Below, piece by piece: positions 17,967-26,882 of a stretch of DNA of 64,000 nucleotides (position 1 is its first letter; the number at the start of each line of letters is the position of its first letter). The notes under the pieces were generated by a model. The model did no database searches. It saw nothing but the letters and a program-made list of their open reading frames with translations, and was not told where the DNA came from. The position numbers were made by a program, and so were the translations under genes. Location of the stretch: the NCBI RefSeq assembly GCF_020687825.1, contig NZ_JAJEWP010000003.1, positions 124,001 to 188,000 on the forward strand, read 5' to 3'. Source of the DNA: Fluctibacter halophilus (GTDB taxonomy: Bacteria > Pseudomonadota > Gammaproteobacteria > Enterobacterales > Alteromonadaceae).

Positions 17967-19302
17967 AACGGGCACCTCCCTGGGGCACATTGACGACACC
18001 GATGGTGCCCCCGTGGGCAATCATGATTTGGCGGCTCAGTGCCAGTCCTACGCCGGAACCTTCACGCTTGGTGGTAAAAAACGGCACAAAAATCTTATCC
18101 AACAGATCCGGCTTGATGCCCGTGCCGTTGTCAGTCAGGCTGAGCACGGCGTGACTGCGTCGGTTTAATCTCGCCTCAATCTTTACTTCACCGTTGTCGG
18201 AGCCTTGCAGTGCGTGTTGTGCATTGTGCAACAGGTTAATCAGCACTTGTTCCAACATTGCCCGGTCCGCGGAAATTTGCAATGACGCAGGCTGAACGTC
18301 AATGCTCAGGGTGATGTGCTGGTTTTGCCAATCGTGGGCGACCACCGTTGCAACATCATCCAACAGCGATTTGACGCCAACCGGTGCCAGTTGGGGATCC
18401 GGTAGCCGGGTCAGACGACGATAACTGCCGACAAAATGCATCAGGCTGTCACTGCGCCGCGCTAACGTGTCAACCGCATCTTGTAGGTCCTGCATGTCGT
18501 GATGCAATGCCTCTGGCAGGTCGCTACGTTGTTGGATGTCAGTGGCCAACTGGCTGGCGGTCTGTGCCAATGAGGCGATGGGTGTCATGCTGTTCATGAT
18601 CTCGTGGGTTAACACCCTGACCAGGTCCTGCCAGGCATTGAGTTGTGCGGTGTCCAGCTCGCTGCGTATGTCCAGCAAGCTGACCAGTTTTTCTCGTTGC
18701 CGGTCATACAGCAGATCGGTGGCAGAGACCGCCAGTTGATGGTCCATACCGTCCACATCGAAAGTCATCAGTTGTCGTTGGCCGGGCTGCAGCTGATTGA
18801 TTTGGGTAGGCACGTGGGGGCCAAACACGGCCAGATTGTCGATATGGGTGATCTCGCCTGATCCCAATAAACGACGGGCGCTCTTGTTCCATTGAGTGAG
18901 CTGACCATTGGTGTGAACGCTGATCAACGGGACCGGAACGTGCTCGACCATGGCTCTGAGGTGTCGCAGTGCCGTTTCCTGTTCTTCGCGCTGATGCTGG
19001 AAGCGCGCCAGAATCGCGTTGAAGGTGCTGCCGAGCTGTTCGAAGCCGGTGCCCAGCGACGGAAATTCAAACCGTTGGGTGAAATCGCCATAGCGCGCAG
19101 CGTCCAGAAAGCGACTCAGTTCTTCGTTGGTCTTTTTTACAAACGTCAGTGTTTCCCAGATCAACACCATACACAGGCCTGCCAACGCGATGCTCAGAAT
19201 GTGGTAACCGGGGGTGGCAATCGCCCACACCAGCGACAGTACCACGGTCACCATGATCACGACGCGGACACTGAGGTGCCAGGAAAAGTGATTAAAGGCC
19301 AT
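17950..19302 (-). CDS. Membrane sensor histidine kinase, NtrB-like, partner of the adjacent sigma-54 activator
   Basis: This 450-residue protein has two N-terminal membrane helices with almost no periplasmic loop (about residues 10-50), a HAMP-like linker, a PAS-like region (about 115-205), the phospho-acceptor H-box LTHEIMNSMTPI (His233) and a C-terminal ATPase domain (NLLHNAQHAL, DNGTGI, GSGVGLALSRQI). The short loop suggests it senses something in or at the membrane. It follows the response regulator with an 11-base overlap. The ATG at 19302 was chosen over one ten codons upstream because GGA precedes it and the family start fits. It probably phosphorylates that regulator to switch on the ABC export genes. 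Confidence 0.88.
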   Translation of the reverse strand: MAFNHFSWHLSVRVVIMVTVVLSLVWAIATPGYHILSIALAGLCMVLIWETLTFVKKTNEELSRFLDAARYGDFTQRFEFPSLGTGFEQLGSTFNAILARFQHQREEQETALRHLRAMVEHVPVPLISVHTNGQLTQWNKSARRLLGSGEITHIDNLAVFGPHVPTQINQLQPGQRQLMTFDVDGMDHQLAVSATDLLYDRQREKLVSLLDIRSELDTAQLNAWQDLVRVLTHEIMNSMTPIASLAQTASQLATDIQQRSDLPEALHHDMQDLQDAVDTLARRSDSLMHFVGSYRRLTRLPDPQLAPVGVKSLLDDVATVVAHDWQNQHITLSIDVQPASLQISADRAMLEQVLINLLHNAQHALQGSDNGEVKIEARLNRRSHAVLSLTDNGTGIKPDLLDKIFVPFFTTKREGSGVGLALSRQIMIAHGGTIGVVNVPQGGARFTLTF

Positions 19303-20710
19303 GTTTTTCCATCCTTCGGTACAGTGCTGCACGGGTCAATCCGAGTGCCTTCGCGGCATGACTGATGTTGTATTTGTGTGTCGTCAGCGCCCGTTGGATG
19401 GTGTTTTTCTCCAGCTGTTCCAGGTTTAGTTCTTCAGATGCCTGAGAAGGGGCGGCTGTGACGCTGCTATCGACCGAGTGGGGCACTGGATTTGATGGCG
19501 CGACGGTTGCGGTCAGGAGCAGATCCTGTGGCGTCAGGGAATCCCCACGGGCCAGGATCACAGCCCGTTCAATGGCGTGACGCAGCTCTCGAATGTTACC
19601 TGGCCATGCATAGCGGTGCATTTGCTGCAGCAATGCAGGGGCAAAGCCATTGATGGTTTTGTGGTACTTGCGTGCATAATGGCTCAGATAATGCTCGGCG
19701 ATGGGTTGAATATCGTCGGCCCGTTCGCGCAACGGTGGTAGGGTGAGTTCTACAGTGTTGAGCCTGAACAATAAATCCTGTCGGAAGTATTGCTCATCGC
19801 GCAATTGACTGACCGGCAGGTTGGTCGCAGCAATTACCCGAACATCGAAGGGGATCCCTTTGTTTGCGCCCAGCGGTGTCACTTCCCGTTGCGCCAACAC
19901 AGACAGTAACTTGGCCTGTAAATGCAGCGGCAGATTACCAATTTCATCCAGAAACAACGTGCCGCCATCCGCGGCCTGCAGCCGACCCGTGCGGTCTGAT
20001 TGAGCGCCGGTAAAGGCCCCCTTACGGTGACCGAACAATTCACTTTCGAACAGGCTTTCGGCGACAGCACCCAAATCCACCGCCATAAATACCCGGTCCT
20101 TGCGCGGGCTGGCGGCATGAATCGCGCGGGCCATCACTTCCTTACCGGTGCCGTTTTCCCCCAGTATCAGCACATTGGCATCCGACGGAGCGCAACGCTC
20201 CACCAGATCCAGACAATGCTGCATACTTGCTGAGCGGGCGATGATCGGCTGGCGTACTCCGGCTGACGCTTCCACCAGTGCCGAGTTGGTATGGCGTAAC
20301 TGATCGGCTTCATTTCTGGAGTGACCCAGCTTGACCGCACTGGAAACGGTCGCCAGCACTTTGTCATTGTGCCAGGGCTTGGCAATGAAGTCGGTAGCGC
20401 CCCGTTTCATGGCATCGACGGCGACATCGACGCCACCATGGGCGGTGATCATGATCACCACCGCCTGGGGATCGAGATGGAGGATTTCGTCCAGCCACCG
20501 GTAGCCCTGTTCGCCACTGCTCTCGCCCGGCCCGAAATTCATGTCGAGCAGAATTGCATCGAATTTCTCCCGGCCCAGCAGGGTCGGAATGTGTTCGGGC
20601 TGATTGCACACGGTGACATCGCTGAAATGCCGTTTCAGCAACAGTTTTCCGGCGACCAATATGTCCTGATCGTCATCCACCAGCAGGATGCGTCCTGTTT
20701 GCTTGTCCAT
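19292..20710 (-). CDS. Sigma-54-dependent response regulator (NtrC family)
   Basis: This protein of about 472 residues has three domains. First, a receiver domain (VDDD near residue 11, phospho-acceptor Asp56 in LLDMNFG, Lys in AKPW). Second, an AAA+ sigma-54 activation domain with Walker A GENGTGKE, the sigma-54 contact loop GAFTGAQ and R-finger region. Third, a C-terminal Fis-type HTH (HAAKALGLTRAALYRRM). It can therefore only act at sigma-54 promoters. One such promoter, with paired enhancer sites, lies in the divergent gap before the HlyD gene. The ATG at 20710 (GGA seven bases upstream) or 20722 are both possible. It heads the operon with the kinase. Confidence 0.92.
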   Translation of the reverse strand: MDKQTGRILLVDDDQDILVAGKLLLKRHFSDVTVCNQPEHIPTLLGREKFDAILLDMNFGPGESSGEQGYRWLDEILHLDPQAVVIMITAHGGVDVAVDAMKRGATDFIAKPWHNDKVLATVSSAVKLGHSRNEADQLRHTNSALVEASAGVRQPIIARSASMQHCLDLVERCAPSDANVLILGENGTGKEVMARAIHAASPRKDRVFMAVDLGAVAESLFESELFGHRKGAFTGAQSDRTGRLQAADGGTLFLDEIGNLPLHLQAKLLSVLAQREVTPLGANKGIPFDVRVIAATNLPVSQLRDEQYFRQDLLFRLNTVELTLPPLRERADDIQPIAEHYLSHYARKYHKTINGFAPALLQQMHRYAWPGNIRELRHAIERAVILARGDSLTPQDLLLTATVAPSNPVPHSVDSSVTAAPSQASEELNLEQLEKNTIQRALTTHKYNISHAAKALGLTRAALYRRMEKHGL

Positions 20711-20730
20711 CGTTGTATCCATTGCCTGAC

Positions 20731-20768
20731 TGTTCAAAAGCGTACACCAACTGTTCGAATTCGTACAC
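20731..20768. promoter_or_regulatory. Paired dyad repeats, likely enhancer sites for the NtrC-type regulator
   Basis: TGTTCAAAAGCGTACAC (20731-20747) and TGTTCGAATTCGTACAC (20752-20768) are direct copies differing at four positions, with a start-to-start spacing of 21 bases, two turns of DNA. Each is itself a dyad; the second reads TGT-N-CGAATTCG-N-ACA. They lie 62-100 bases upstream of the -24 element and directly before the regulator gene. This is the arrangement expected for a dimeric Fis-type HTH activator, which may also control its own gene. Confidence 0.75.
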
Positions 20769-20829
20769 TTTGGTATGAATGCACCTGGCCTATATTTTAA
20801 TTTAGTTAATAAAAACAATGTGTTATGAG

Positions 20830-20846
20830 TTGGCCTGATCCTTGTA
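20830..20846 (+). promoter_or_regulatory. Sigma-54 (-24/-12) promoter for the ABC export operon
   Basis: TTGGCCTGATCCTTGTA carries the GG (-24) and, ten bases later, GT in place of the consensus GC (-12). It is otherwise close to TTGGCACG-N4-TTGCA. The predicted transcription start is near 20857, 28 bases before the HlyD-type gene. The enhancer-like repeats upstream and the GAFTGA-type activator gene next door make this a coherent unit. Confidence 0.75.
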
Positions 20847-20884
20847 CTACTCATGCCAGTGATTCATTGACAGGAAAAACAACC

Positions 20885-22207
20885 ATGACCCAAGCGCGCT
20901 CTGTGGTGAAAAATTTGCATCAACCGACGCCAACGTCCGCTACCAATGTGTCTGGTGCCGGTATGGACAGGGTGATTGAGCGCCCTCAAAAGTGGCGCAT
21001 GCCTTGGCTTATTGGCATCGCCGTTGCTCTGATGGTTGCCATTGTCTGGTGGCTACAACAGCAGAGCAGTGGTCAATCGCTCAACGTCAATGGTCAACAA
21101 ATCATGCTGGGCACGGTGACACAGGGCACCTTTGAAGATTTTATACCGGTACGAGGCCGGGTGACGCCGGCTAAAACCCTGTACCTGGATGCCATTGAAG
21201 GCGGTCGCGTTGAGCGTGTTCTGGTGGAAGATGGCGCGACCCTGGAAGAAGGACAGTTGATCGTTGAATTGTCCAATGCCGCCTTGCAACTGAACGTGCT
21301 CAGCAACGAGGCCCGGGTCGCAGAGCAGCTCAACAACATTCGTACGCTGGAGCTCAATCTTGAGCAGAACCGCTTGCAGCATAAGCGCAACATCATCGAT
21401 ATCGAATATCAGATCAAAATGCTGACCCGTCAGTTGGCCCGTGAAGCTACGTTGCGCCAGACCAACGCGGTCAGTGAGTCCCAGTATCAGGACACCGCTG
21501 ACACGCTGGCGTGGTATCAGCAGCGCCTGAATATCACCAAGGAAAGTCAGGCATCGGATGCACGGATGCAGGAAGCCCAACTGGTGTTTCTGAAAACCAC
21601 CGGTGAGCGCCTTGAGCACAATCTCAGCCTGTCGCAACAAAACCTGGAGAGCATGAACGTGCGTGCGCCGGTGGCGGGCAAACTGTCTGGCTTTGATGTG
21701 GAAGTCGGACAAAGCATCGGACGTGGCGAGCGTCTGGGCCAGATTGACACCCCCAACGATTACAAGATAAGCGCCCTGATTGATGAGTTTTACCTGGGCC
21801 GCGTGGATATCGGCCAACTGGCGGAGTATGACGGCTATCAACTGCGTATCAGCAAACTGTATCCGCAGGTGCAAAACGGGCAGTTTGAAGTGGATCTGGA
21901 ATTTGTCGGACAACAGCCGGATACCGTGCGTCGTGGTCAGTCGGTGCAACTCAAGCTCACCCTGGGGGATGCTGCCAAAGCTGTACTGATCCCCAACGGT
22001 GCCTTTTACCAGGACACGGGTGGCCGTTGGGTGTTTGTGGTTAACGCTGACGGCCAACAGGCGGTGCGTCGCCCCGTGCGTCTGGGTCGCCGCAACAACC
22101 AATTCATCGAAGTTATCGACGGGTTAGAGCCGGGGGAGCGAATTGTCATCAGCCCCTACAACAACTACCTCGAGATGCAGCAACTCAACATTCAGAATGC
22201 AAAGTAA
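20885..22207 (+). CDS. HlyD/MacA-type periplasmic adaptor of an ABC exporter
   Basis: This 440-residue protein has a soluble N-terminal tail of about 35 residues, one membrane helix (WLIGIAVALMVAIVWWLQ), a split biotinyl-lipoyl domain (ARV..PVAGKLSGFDVEVGQSIGRG), a long helical hairpin (about residues 130-250) and beta-barrel and membrane-proximal domains. It is a membrane fusion protein that would link the ABC pump to an outer-membrane channel; no TolC gene is in the cluster. AGGA precedes the ATG at 20885 by nine bases; an upstream in-frame ATG lies over the sigma-54 promoter and is not possible as start. The ATPase gene follows after nine bases. Confidence 0.88.
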   Translation: MTQARSVVKNLHQPTPTSATNVSGAGMDRVIERPQKWRMPWLIGIAVALMVAIVWWLQQQSSGQSLNVNGQQIMLGTVTQGTFEDFIPVRGRVTPAKTLYLDAIEGGRVERVLVEDGATLEEGQLIVELSNAALQLNVLSNEARVAEQLNNIRTLELNLEQNRLQHKRNIIDIEYQIKMLTRQLAREATLRQTNAVSESQYQDTADTLAWYQQRLNITKESQASDARMQEAQLVFLKTTGERLEHNLSLSQQNLESMNVRAPVAGKLSGFDVEVGQSIGRGERLGQIDTPNDYKISALIDEFYLGRVDIGQLAEYDGYQLRISKLYPQVQNGQFEVDLEFVGQQPDTVRRGQSVQLKLTLGDAAKAVLIPNGAFYQDTGGRWVFVVNADGQQAVRRPVRLGRRNNQFIEVIDGLEPGERIVISPYNNYLEMQQLNIQNAK

Positions 22208-22216
22208 GGACTCACT

Positions 22217-22897
22217 ATGATTACTCTTAACAACCTTTCTCGCGTGTACCAGACGGATCAGGTCGAAACTATGGCCTTGAACAATGTCTCGGTTGATATT
22301 CAGGCTGGCGAGTTTGTGGCCATTATGGGGCCTTCCGGGTGTGGCAAATCCACCCTGCTCAACATCATTGGCATGCTGGATAACCCCAGCAGTGGTGAGT
22401 ACCTGTTTAATGGTGAAAACATCGCGACGTACAACGAAGCCAGACTGGCCAATCTGCGTAAGCACAACATCGGTTTTATTTTCCAGAATTTTAACCTGAT
22501 TGATGAGTTGACGGTGCAGGAGAACATCGAACTGGCGTTGTTGTACCACAATGTTCCCGCCCATGAGCGTCGCGAACGTGTGGCCAATGTGATGGACAAG
22601 GTTGGCATTGCCCATCGGGCCCGGCACATGCCCAGTCAGCTGTCTGGAGGACAGCAACAACGGGTTGCTGTTGCACGGGCAGTGGTCGGGGGGCAATCGA
22701 TGATCCTGGCCGATGAGCCAACCGGTAACCTGGACAGCACCCATGGCCAGGAGGTGATGGAAATGCTGCAGGGCCTGAATGATGAGGGAACCACCATCAT
22801 CATGGTAACTCACAGCCCGTCCCATGCCGATTTTGCCCGGCGCACAATCCATTTGTTTGATGGCCATGTGGTCACCGAAAACGTTAAAGCAGCCTGA
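22217..22897 (+). CDS. ABC transporter ATPase, MacB/LolD type
   Basis: This 226-residue protein has Walker A GPSGCGKST (about residues 36-44), the Q-loop, the signature LSGGQQQR, Walker B ILADEPTGNLD and the switch His in VTHS. The length and the EPTGNLD ending are typical of the MacB/LolD/FtsE group, which uses ATP for mechanotransmission rather than direct transport through the membrane. It lies between the adaptor and permease genes, which confirms a tripartite system. Confidence 0.93.
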   Translation: MITLNNLSRVYQTDQVETMALNNVSVDIQAGEFVAIMGPSGCGKSTLLNIIGMLDNPSSGEYLFNGENIATYNEARLANLRKHNIGFIFQNFNLIDELTVQENIELALLYHNVPAHERRERVANVMDKVGIAHRARHMPSQLSGGQQQRVAVARAVVGGQSMILADEPTGNLDSTHGQEVMEMLQGLNDEGTTIIMVTHSPSHADFARRTIHLFDGHVVTENVKAA

Positions 22898-22909
22898 TTG
22901 GGAGGCATT

Positions 22910-25423
22910 ATGTTGAGTAACTACCTGCTCACGGCATGGCGCAACATTCATAAGAATGCCCTGTTCTCTGCCATTAACATCATTGGCCTTGCAGTGGGGC
23001 TAATGAGCTGCATCCTGATCCTGTTGTTTGTGCGCTCAGAAACCGGCTACGACCAGTGGATCCCAAACAGCGACAAGGTTGCCCGTTTACATACTGCTTA
23101 TACGCCGCCGGGACGTCCGCCGTTTCTGACCGTTCGCAGTGCCGGAATGATGATGCCCGCCGTACGTGACTATCTGCGCAATGATATTGAAGCCGGTGTC
23201 CGTCTGGTGCAGTTTGGCACCACCGTGCAACGGGATGGCGAGGGTTTTGCTGAGTCGGCGACCTTTGTCGACGGCAGTTTTTTCGATGTACTGGATTTAC
23301 CCTTTGCCCACGGCAGTGCCCAAAGCAGTTTCACCGATGAGATGAACTTTCTGGTCACTGAACGCATTGCCAACAAGTATTTTGGTCGCACCGATGTGGT
23401 GGGTGAAACATTGACCCTTTGCTGCGTGCAGGACCGTGCGATGGACGTTGCGATTACCGGCGTTCTTAAAGACTTGCCGGACAACACTCACCTGAATATC
23501 GACTTGTTGATTTACCTGCCTACCCAGGTATTTGCCAATATTCCGGGGGTGTTGGACACCTGGACCAGCGTCAATGTGTATACCTACTTCAAGCTGCGTG
23601 AGAATGCCACGCTGGCAGGTACGCAGGAACGCCTGACCCATTGGATCAACACCGAAAGCCCGTTCGTTGAGATGGCCAAGAACACTTTTGGTGGATTGCC
23701 GGAAGGTACCCAGGTGTCGGATATGGTGCAGCACAAGCTGATGGCCCTGGAGGACTTACACCTTAGAGCCCATGAAGATGCAGGCAACATGGGCGATCTG
23801 AGTCCAATGGGGGATCAGGCCATGGTGGTGACATTCACCCTGATTGCGGGCCTGGTATTGTTCATCGCGTGTATTAACTTCATGAACCTGGCGACGGCGA
23901 GGGCCAGTCAGCGAGCCCGTGAAGTGGCGATGCGCAAAGTGTTGGGTGCTACCCGTGGACAGGTTGCTATCCAGTTCCTCGCTGAGGCGATTGCGCTGGT
24001 GATGCTGTCGTTGCTGGTGGCATTGATTGCTGTAGAGCTGGTGTTGCCGGTGTACAACGATATTCTAGGTAAACAACTGACCTTTGAAGTCTTTAACGAC
24101 CCCACATTGCTGCTCATACTGGTTGGTGGTGGCCTGCTGGTGGGTGTGTTGGCGGGCAGCTATCCGGCCCTGGTGTTGTCACGCTATATGCCTGCGCAAA
24201 TCCTCAAAGCCAGTAAAAGCAATGACAGCGGTGCATCCACCCGCTTACGCAGTGCGCTGGTGGTGTGTCAATTCAGCATCTCGATTGGGTTGTTGATCTG
24301 TACCGCGGTCATTTTTGCCCAGACTCGTCATGCCAACAGTATTGATGTGGGCTACCAGAGTGACGACAAGTTGGTGCTTAACATCCGCGCCGCTGGCGAT
24401 AATCTTGACAGCTTGCGTCAGCAATTACTGAATTTGCCGGAGATCACCTCGGTGGTGTACTCCTCTGAAGCGCCGACCCAGGACAACGAAAACAACCAGA
24501 ACTTTACCTTGCTCTCGTCTTCCGACCAGGGCGAACAGGTGACAGAGCTGCTTAACTACCACAACATGGGGTTGGGCTTCTTCGAAGCGTACGATGTTCA
24601 GCCCCTGGCAGGACGACTGTTTGACGAGGCGCACGGTACCGATCGAATGCAACGGGCCGAAGAAGGGGAAACCCGTCAGGCCAGTGCCATTGTGAATGAA
24701 TCGGCGGCGCGTAAACTTGGCTTTGCATCACCCCAACAGGCGATTGGGCAGGTTTTGCAAGGGCACGTCAGTGGACCGGGCATGCAGCAACTGACAATCA
24801 TTGGTGTGATACCGGATATCTACTTCCGCTCAATCAAATTCGACATTCGTCCGTCGGTTTACATGATGAACCCTGACCGTTTCCGGGTGGCCAGTCTTCA
24901 GTTTGACACCAACGACTTGCCTGCGCTGATGGCCAAAGTAGAAGACGTATGGTCGCAACACGTGCCCATGCAACCGATCAGCCTCAGTGTATTGAGTGAG
25001 ATGATGGTGGCCCAATACCATAATGAAGACGTTCAGATGCGCCTGTTCACCGCGTTCGCCGTACTGGCGGTGCTGGTGGCGTGCCTTGGACTTTACGGGT
25101 TGGCGGCATTCAGTGCCGAGCGGCGCACCAAGGAAATCGGAATCCGCAAAGTGATGGGTGCCCGGGTGCGCGACATTGTGATGCTGTTGTTGTGGCAGTT
25201 TTCCCGTCCCGTGTTGCTGGCCAATGCCATTGCCTGGCCACTGGCCTGCTGGTGGACAGTGGAGTGGCTGCAAAGCTTTCCCTACCGTTTGGAAACCTGG
25301 TGGTTGCTGCCCATTTGCGCCGTGGTCGGTGGTGGCAGTCTGATGATTGCCTGGTTGACCATTGGTGGTAATGCCGCCAGGGTGGCGCGGGCCAATCCGG
25401 TCAATGCATTGCGATTTGAGTAG
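22910..25423 (+). CDS. ABC transporter permease with two tandem FtsX/MacB modules
   Basis: This 837-residue protein is about twice the size of MacB's membrane part. Each half has an N-terminal helix, a periplasmic MacB_PCD domain and a three-helix FtsX domain with a cytoplasmic coupling motif (REVAMRKVLGATRGQ near residue 345, and KEIGIRKVMGARVRD near residue 745). Such double-FtsX permeases are frequent in Bacteroidetes and Acidobacteria and occur in marine Gammaproteobacteria. They are thought to export peptides or lipoprotein-like cargo; the cargo here is unknown. GGAGG lies just before the ATG at 22910. A strong terminator follows the gene. Confidence 0.9.
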   Translation: MLSNYLLTAWRNIHKNALFSAINIIGLAVGLMSCILILLFVRSETGYDQWIPNSDKVARLHTAYTPPGRPPFLTVRSAGMMMPAVRDYLRNDIEAGVRLVQFGTTVQRDGEGFAESATFVDGSFFDVLDLPFAHGSAQSSFTDEMNFLVTERIANKYFGRTDVVGETLTLCCVQDRAMDVAITGVLKDLPDNTHLNIDLLIYLPTQVFANIPGVLDTWTSVNVYTYFKLRENATLAGTQERLTHWINTESPFVEMAKNTFGGLPEGTQVSDMVQHKLMALEDLHLRAHEDAGNMGDLSPMGDQAMVVTFTLIAGLVLFIACINFMNLATARASQRAREVAMRKVLGATRGQVAIQFLAEAIALVMLSLLVALIAVELVLPVYNDILGKQLTFEVFNDPTLLLILVGGGLLVGVLAGSYPALVLSRYMPAQILKASKSNDSGASTRLRSALVVCQFSISIGLLICTAVIFAQTRHANSIDVGYQSDDKLVLNIRAAGDNLDSLRQQLLNLPEITSVVYSSEAPTQDNENNQNFTLLSSSDQGEQVTELLNYHNMGLGFFEAYDVQPLAGRLFDEAHGTDRMQRAEEGETRQASAIVNESAARKLGFASPQQAIGQVLQGHVSGPGMQQLTIIGVIPDIYFRSIKFDIRPSVYMMNPDRFRVASLQFDTNDLPALMAKVEDVWSQHVPMQPISLSVLSEMMVAQYHNEDVQMRLFTAFAVLAVLVACLGLYGLAAFSAERRTKEIGIRKVMGARVRDIVMLLLWQFSRPVLLANAIAWPLACWWTVEWLQSFPYRLETWWLLPICAVVGGGSLMIAWLTIGGNAARVARANPVNALRFE

Positions 25424-25456
25424 CGTGGAGCGGTGTCGGTAACACCGAGCCTGAAC

Positions 25457-25487
25457 AAAGGGGACGCACGAGCGTCCCCTTTTTTTT
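25457..25487. terminator. Intrinsic terminator after the ABC export operon
   Basis: A ten-base stem AAGGGGACGC / GCGTCCCCTT with an ACGA loop is followed by a run of T. It ends the sigma-54 operon. The stop codon of the convergent YHYH gene (TTA at 25486-25488 on the plus strand) lies inside the T run. Confidence 0.92.
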
Positions 25488-26835
25488 AATGACGGTGAGG
25501 GTGGGCATGCATGCGGTTGACCAATGCTGCGCCGGTTTTATCGAAGCTCGGATCCGGGGTGCCGGTAAAGCAACCCATCACCCAAGGGTATTGATCGGTA
25601 ATGTAGTAGCCGTACTGCCCATCCACGGTCATGCCATTGCAGATGTCCAGGTCCCCACTGTCTGCCTGATACTCCCAGTCACCGACGAACTGACCATCGT
25701 ACTGATCACTGGCCACCACGCCGACCCCTGCCTGCGGGGTTTGATAGCCCGGCTCAGCCTGACGTGCGCCACCATTATTCTTCAATTGATAACTGGATAG
25801 TGCCTTGCGCACATTGCCCTGTTCATCGGTAAAGCAACTGCCGTAGATGGGAAAGCCATCGGCGGCGAACCCGACCACTGGCGAGGGGACGCCAGTGAGA
25901 TCACAGTCCTGATCAAATAACGCCTGAGGATTACCATGGTAGTGATAAGTGCCATCCGGTTGGGTATGGGCATTGTGGGCATCGGTGCCGAAGGTGTTCA
26001 GAGCAGACATGGGGTCGTAACGCCAGGGATTATCAATCTGATCCTGTCCGCAGCCAATTTTCTCATTGCCCAATGGTTCGCTACCAATGCCATAGCAGGC
26101 TGCAGCGAGCAGATCCAGCGTGGCACCATTGAGAAACACACCATTGGTGGTGGTCAGGCTCAGAGGGGTTACGTTGCCTGCCTGTAGCGGCGAGGTCGGG
26201 ATGTCCAGTTGATTGTTTTGCGCAGAAACCGGCGTGGCAAAGGCGGCGCTGGCGTCGTTAAAGTCATGGTTGGGGATTTCATTGGAGGTCAGTCGACAGG
26301 TGGATGATTGGGTCTGAATGGTCAGTTCACCGACGAAGGTTTCACCCCGTTGCAGATCCATGACCTGGGATTGGTACTCTCCCTGGTACGCCTCACAACC
26401 GGCGCTGGTGTCGCTGAGCAGTTTGTCGGTTATGTCCTGAGCGGTGCTCAATACGGTGATCGAGACGGTCACAGCGACACTGTCAACCAGGCCATCGTTG
26501 ACAACAAGCTGCACAACGTAAGTTCCGAGGCTATCTGCCACAAAGCTTGCCGCCACTTCGATGCTGTCGACGCTGGCAGTACTGGTCTGCGGGGCCTCCA
26601 ACAGCGACCACTGGTAGGTCAGCGTATCGCCGTCAGCATCACTACTGGCTTCGCCAGACAGGGTCACGGTATCGCCCAGGGATACGGTCTGATCGTTGCC
26701 TGCATTTGCCAATGGTGCCGAGTTACTGTTCTGGGGGATGTCATTGGTTGCTGTGTCACTGCTGCCACCACAGCCCACCAGGACACTGGTAACACACAAG
26801 GCAACGGCGCTAAAAAGAGTTCGGTACGGTTTCAT
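25486..26835 (-). CDS. PKD and YHYH-domain lipoprotein
   Basis: This 449-residue protein has a lipoprotein signal (SVLVG-Cys22) and a Ser/Asn-rich linker. Next comes one PKD-type immunoglobulin domain (about residues 40-130: APLANAGNDQTVSLGDTVTL, DGDTLTYQWSL). The large C-terminal YHYH domain (about 190-440) contains the name-giving GTYHYHGNP and the companion motifs GFAADGFPIYG and MHAHPHRH at the end. Many His residues and paired Cys suggest a metal site. YHYH proteins are secreted proteins of unknown function common in marine bacteria. It shares the terminator region with the ABC operon but is read in the opposite direction. Confidence 0.85.
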   Translation of the reverse strand: MKPYRTLFSAVALCVTSVLVGCGGSSDTATNDIPQNSNSAPLANAGNDQTVSLGDTVTLSGEASSDADGDTLTYQWSLLEAPQTSTASVDSIEVAASFVADSLGTYVVQLVVNDGLVDSVAVTVSITVLSTAQDITDKLLSDTSAGCEAYQGEYQSQVMDLQRGETFVGELTIQTQSSTCRLTSNEIPNHDFNDASAAFATPVSAQNNQLDIPTSPLQAGNVTPLSLTTTNGVFLNGATLDLLAAACYGIGSEPLGNEKIGCGQDQIDNPWRYDPMSALNTFGTDAHNAHTQPDGTYHYHGNPQALFDQDCDLTGVPSPVVGFAADGFPIYGSCFTDEQGNVRKALSSYQLKNNGGARQAEPGYQTPQAGVGVVASDQYDGQFVGDWEYQADSGDLDICNGMTVDGQYGYYITDQYPWVMGCFTGTPDPSFDKTGAALVNRMHAHPHRH

Positions 26836-26882
26836 GGTTAGGGTCCCCTACATCAATCGAACGCCCAACCTATCGAGAAAAA

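Noticed and set aside
21053-22102. Open frame of about 350 codons on the minus strand
   Set aside because: Antisense shadow of the HlyD-type adaptor gene, which has a clear domain plan and ribosome site.
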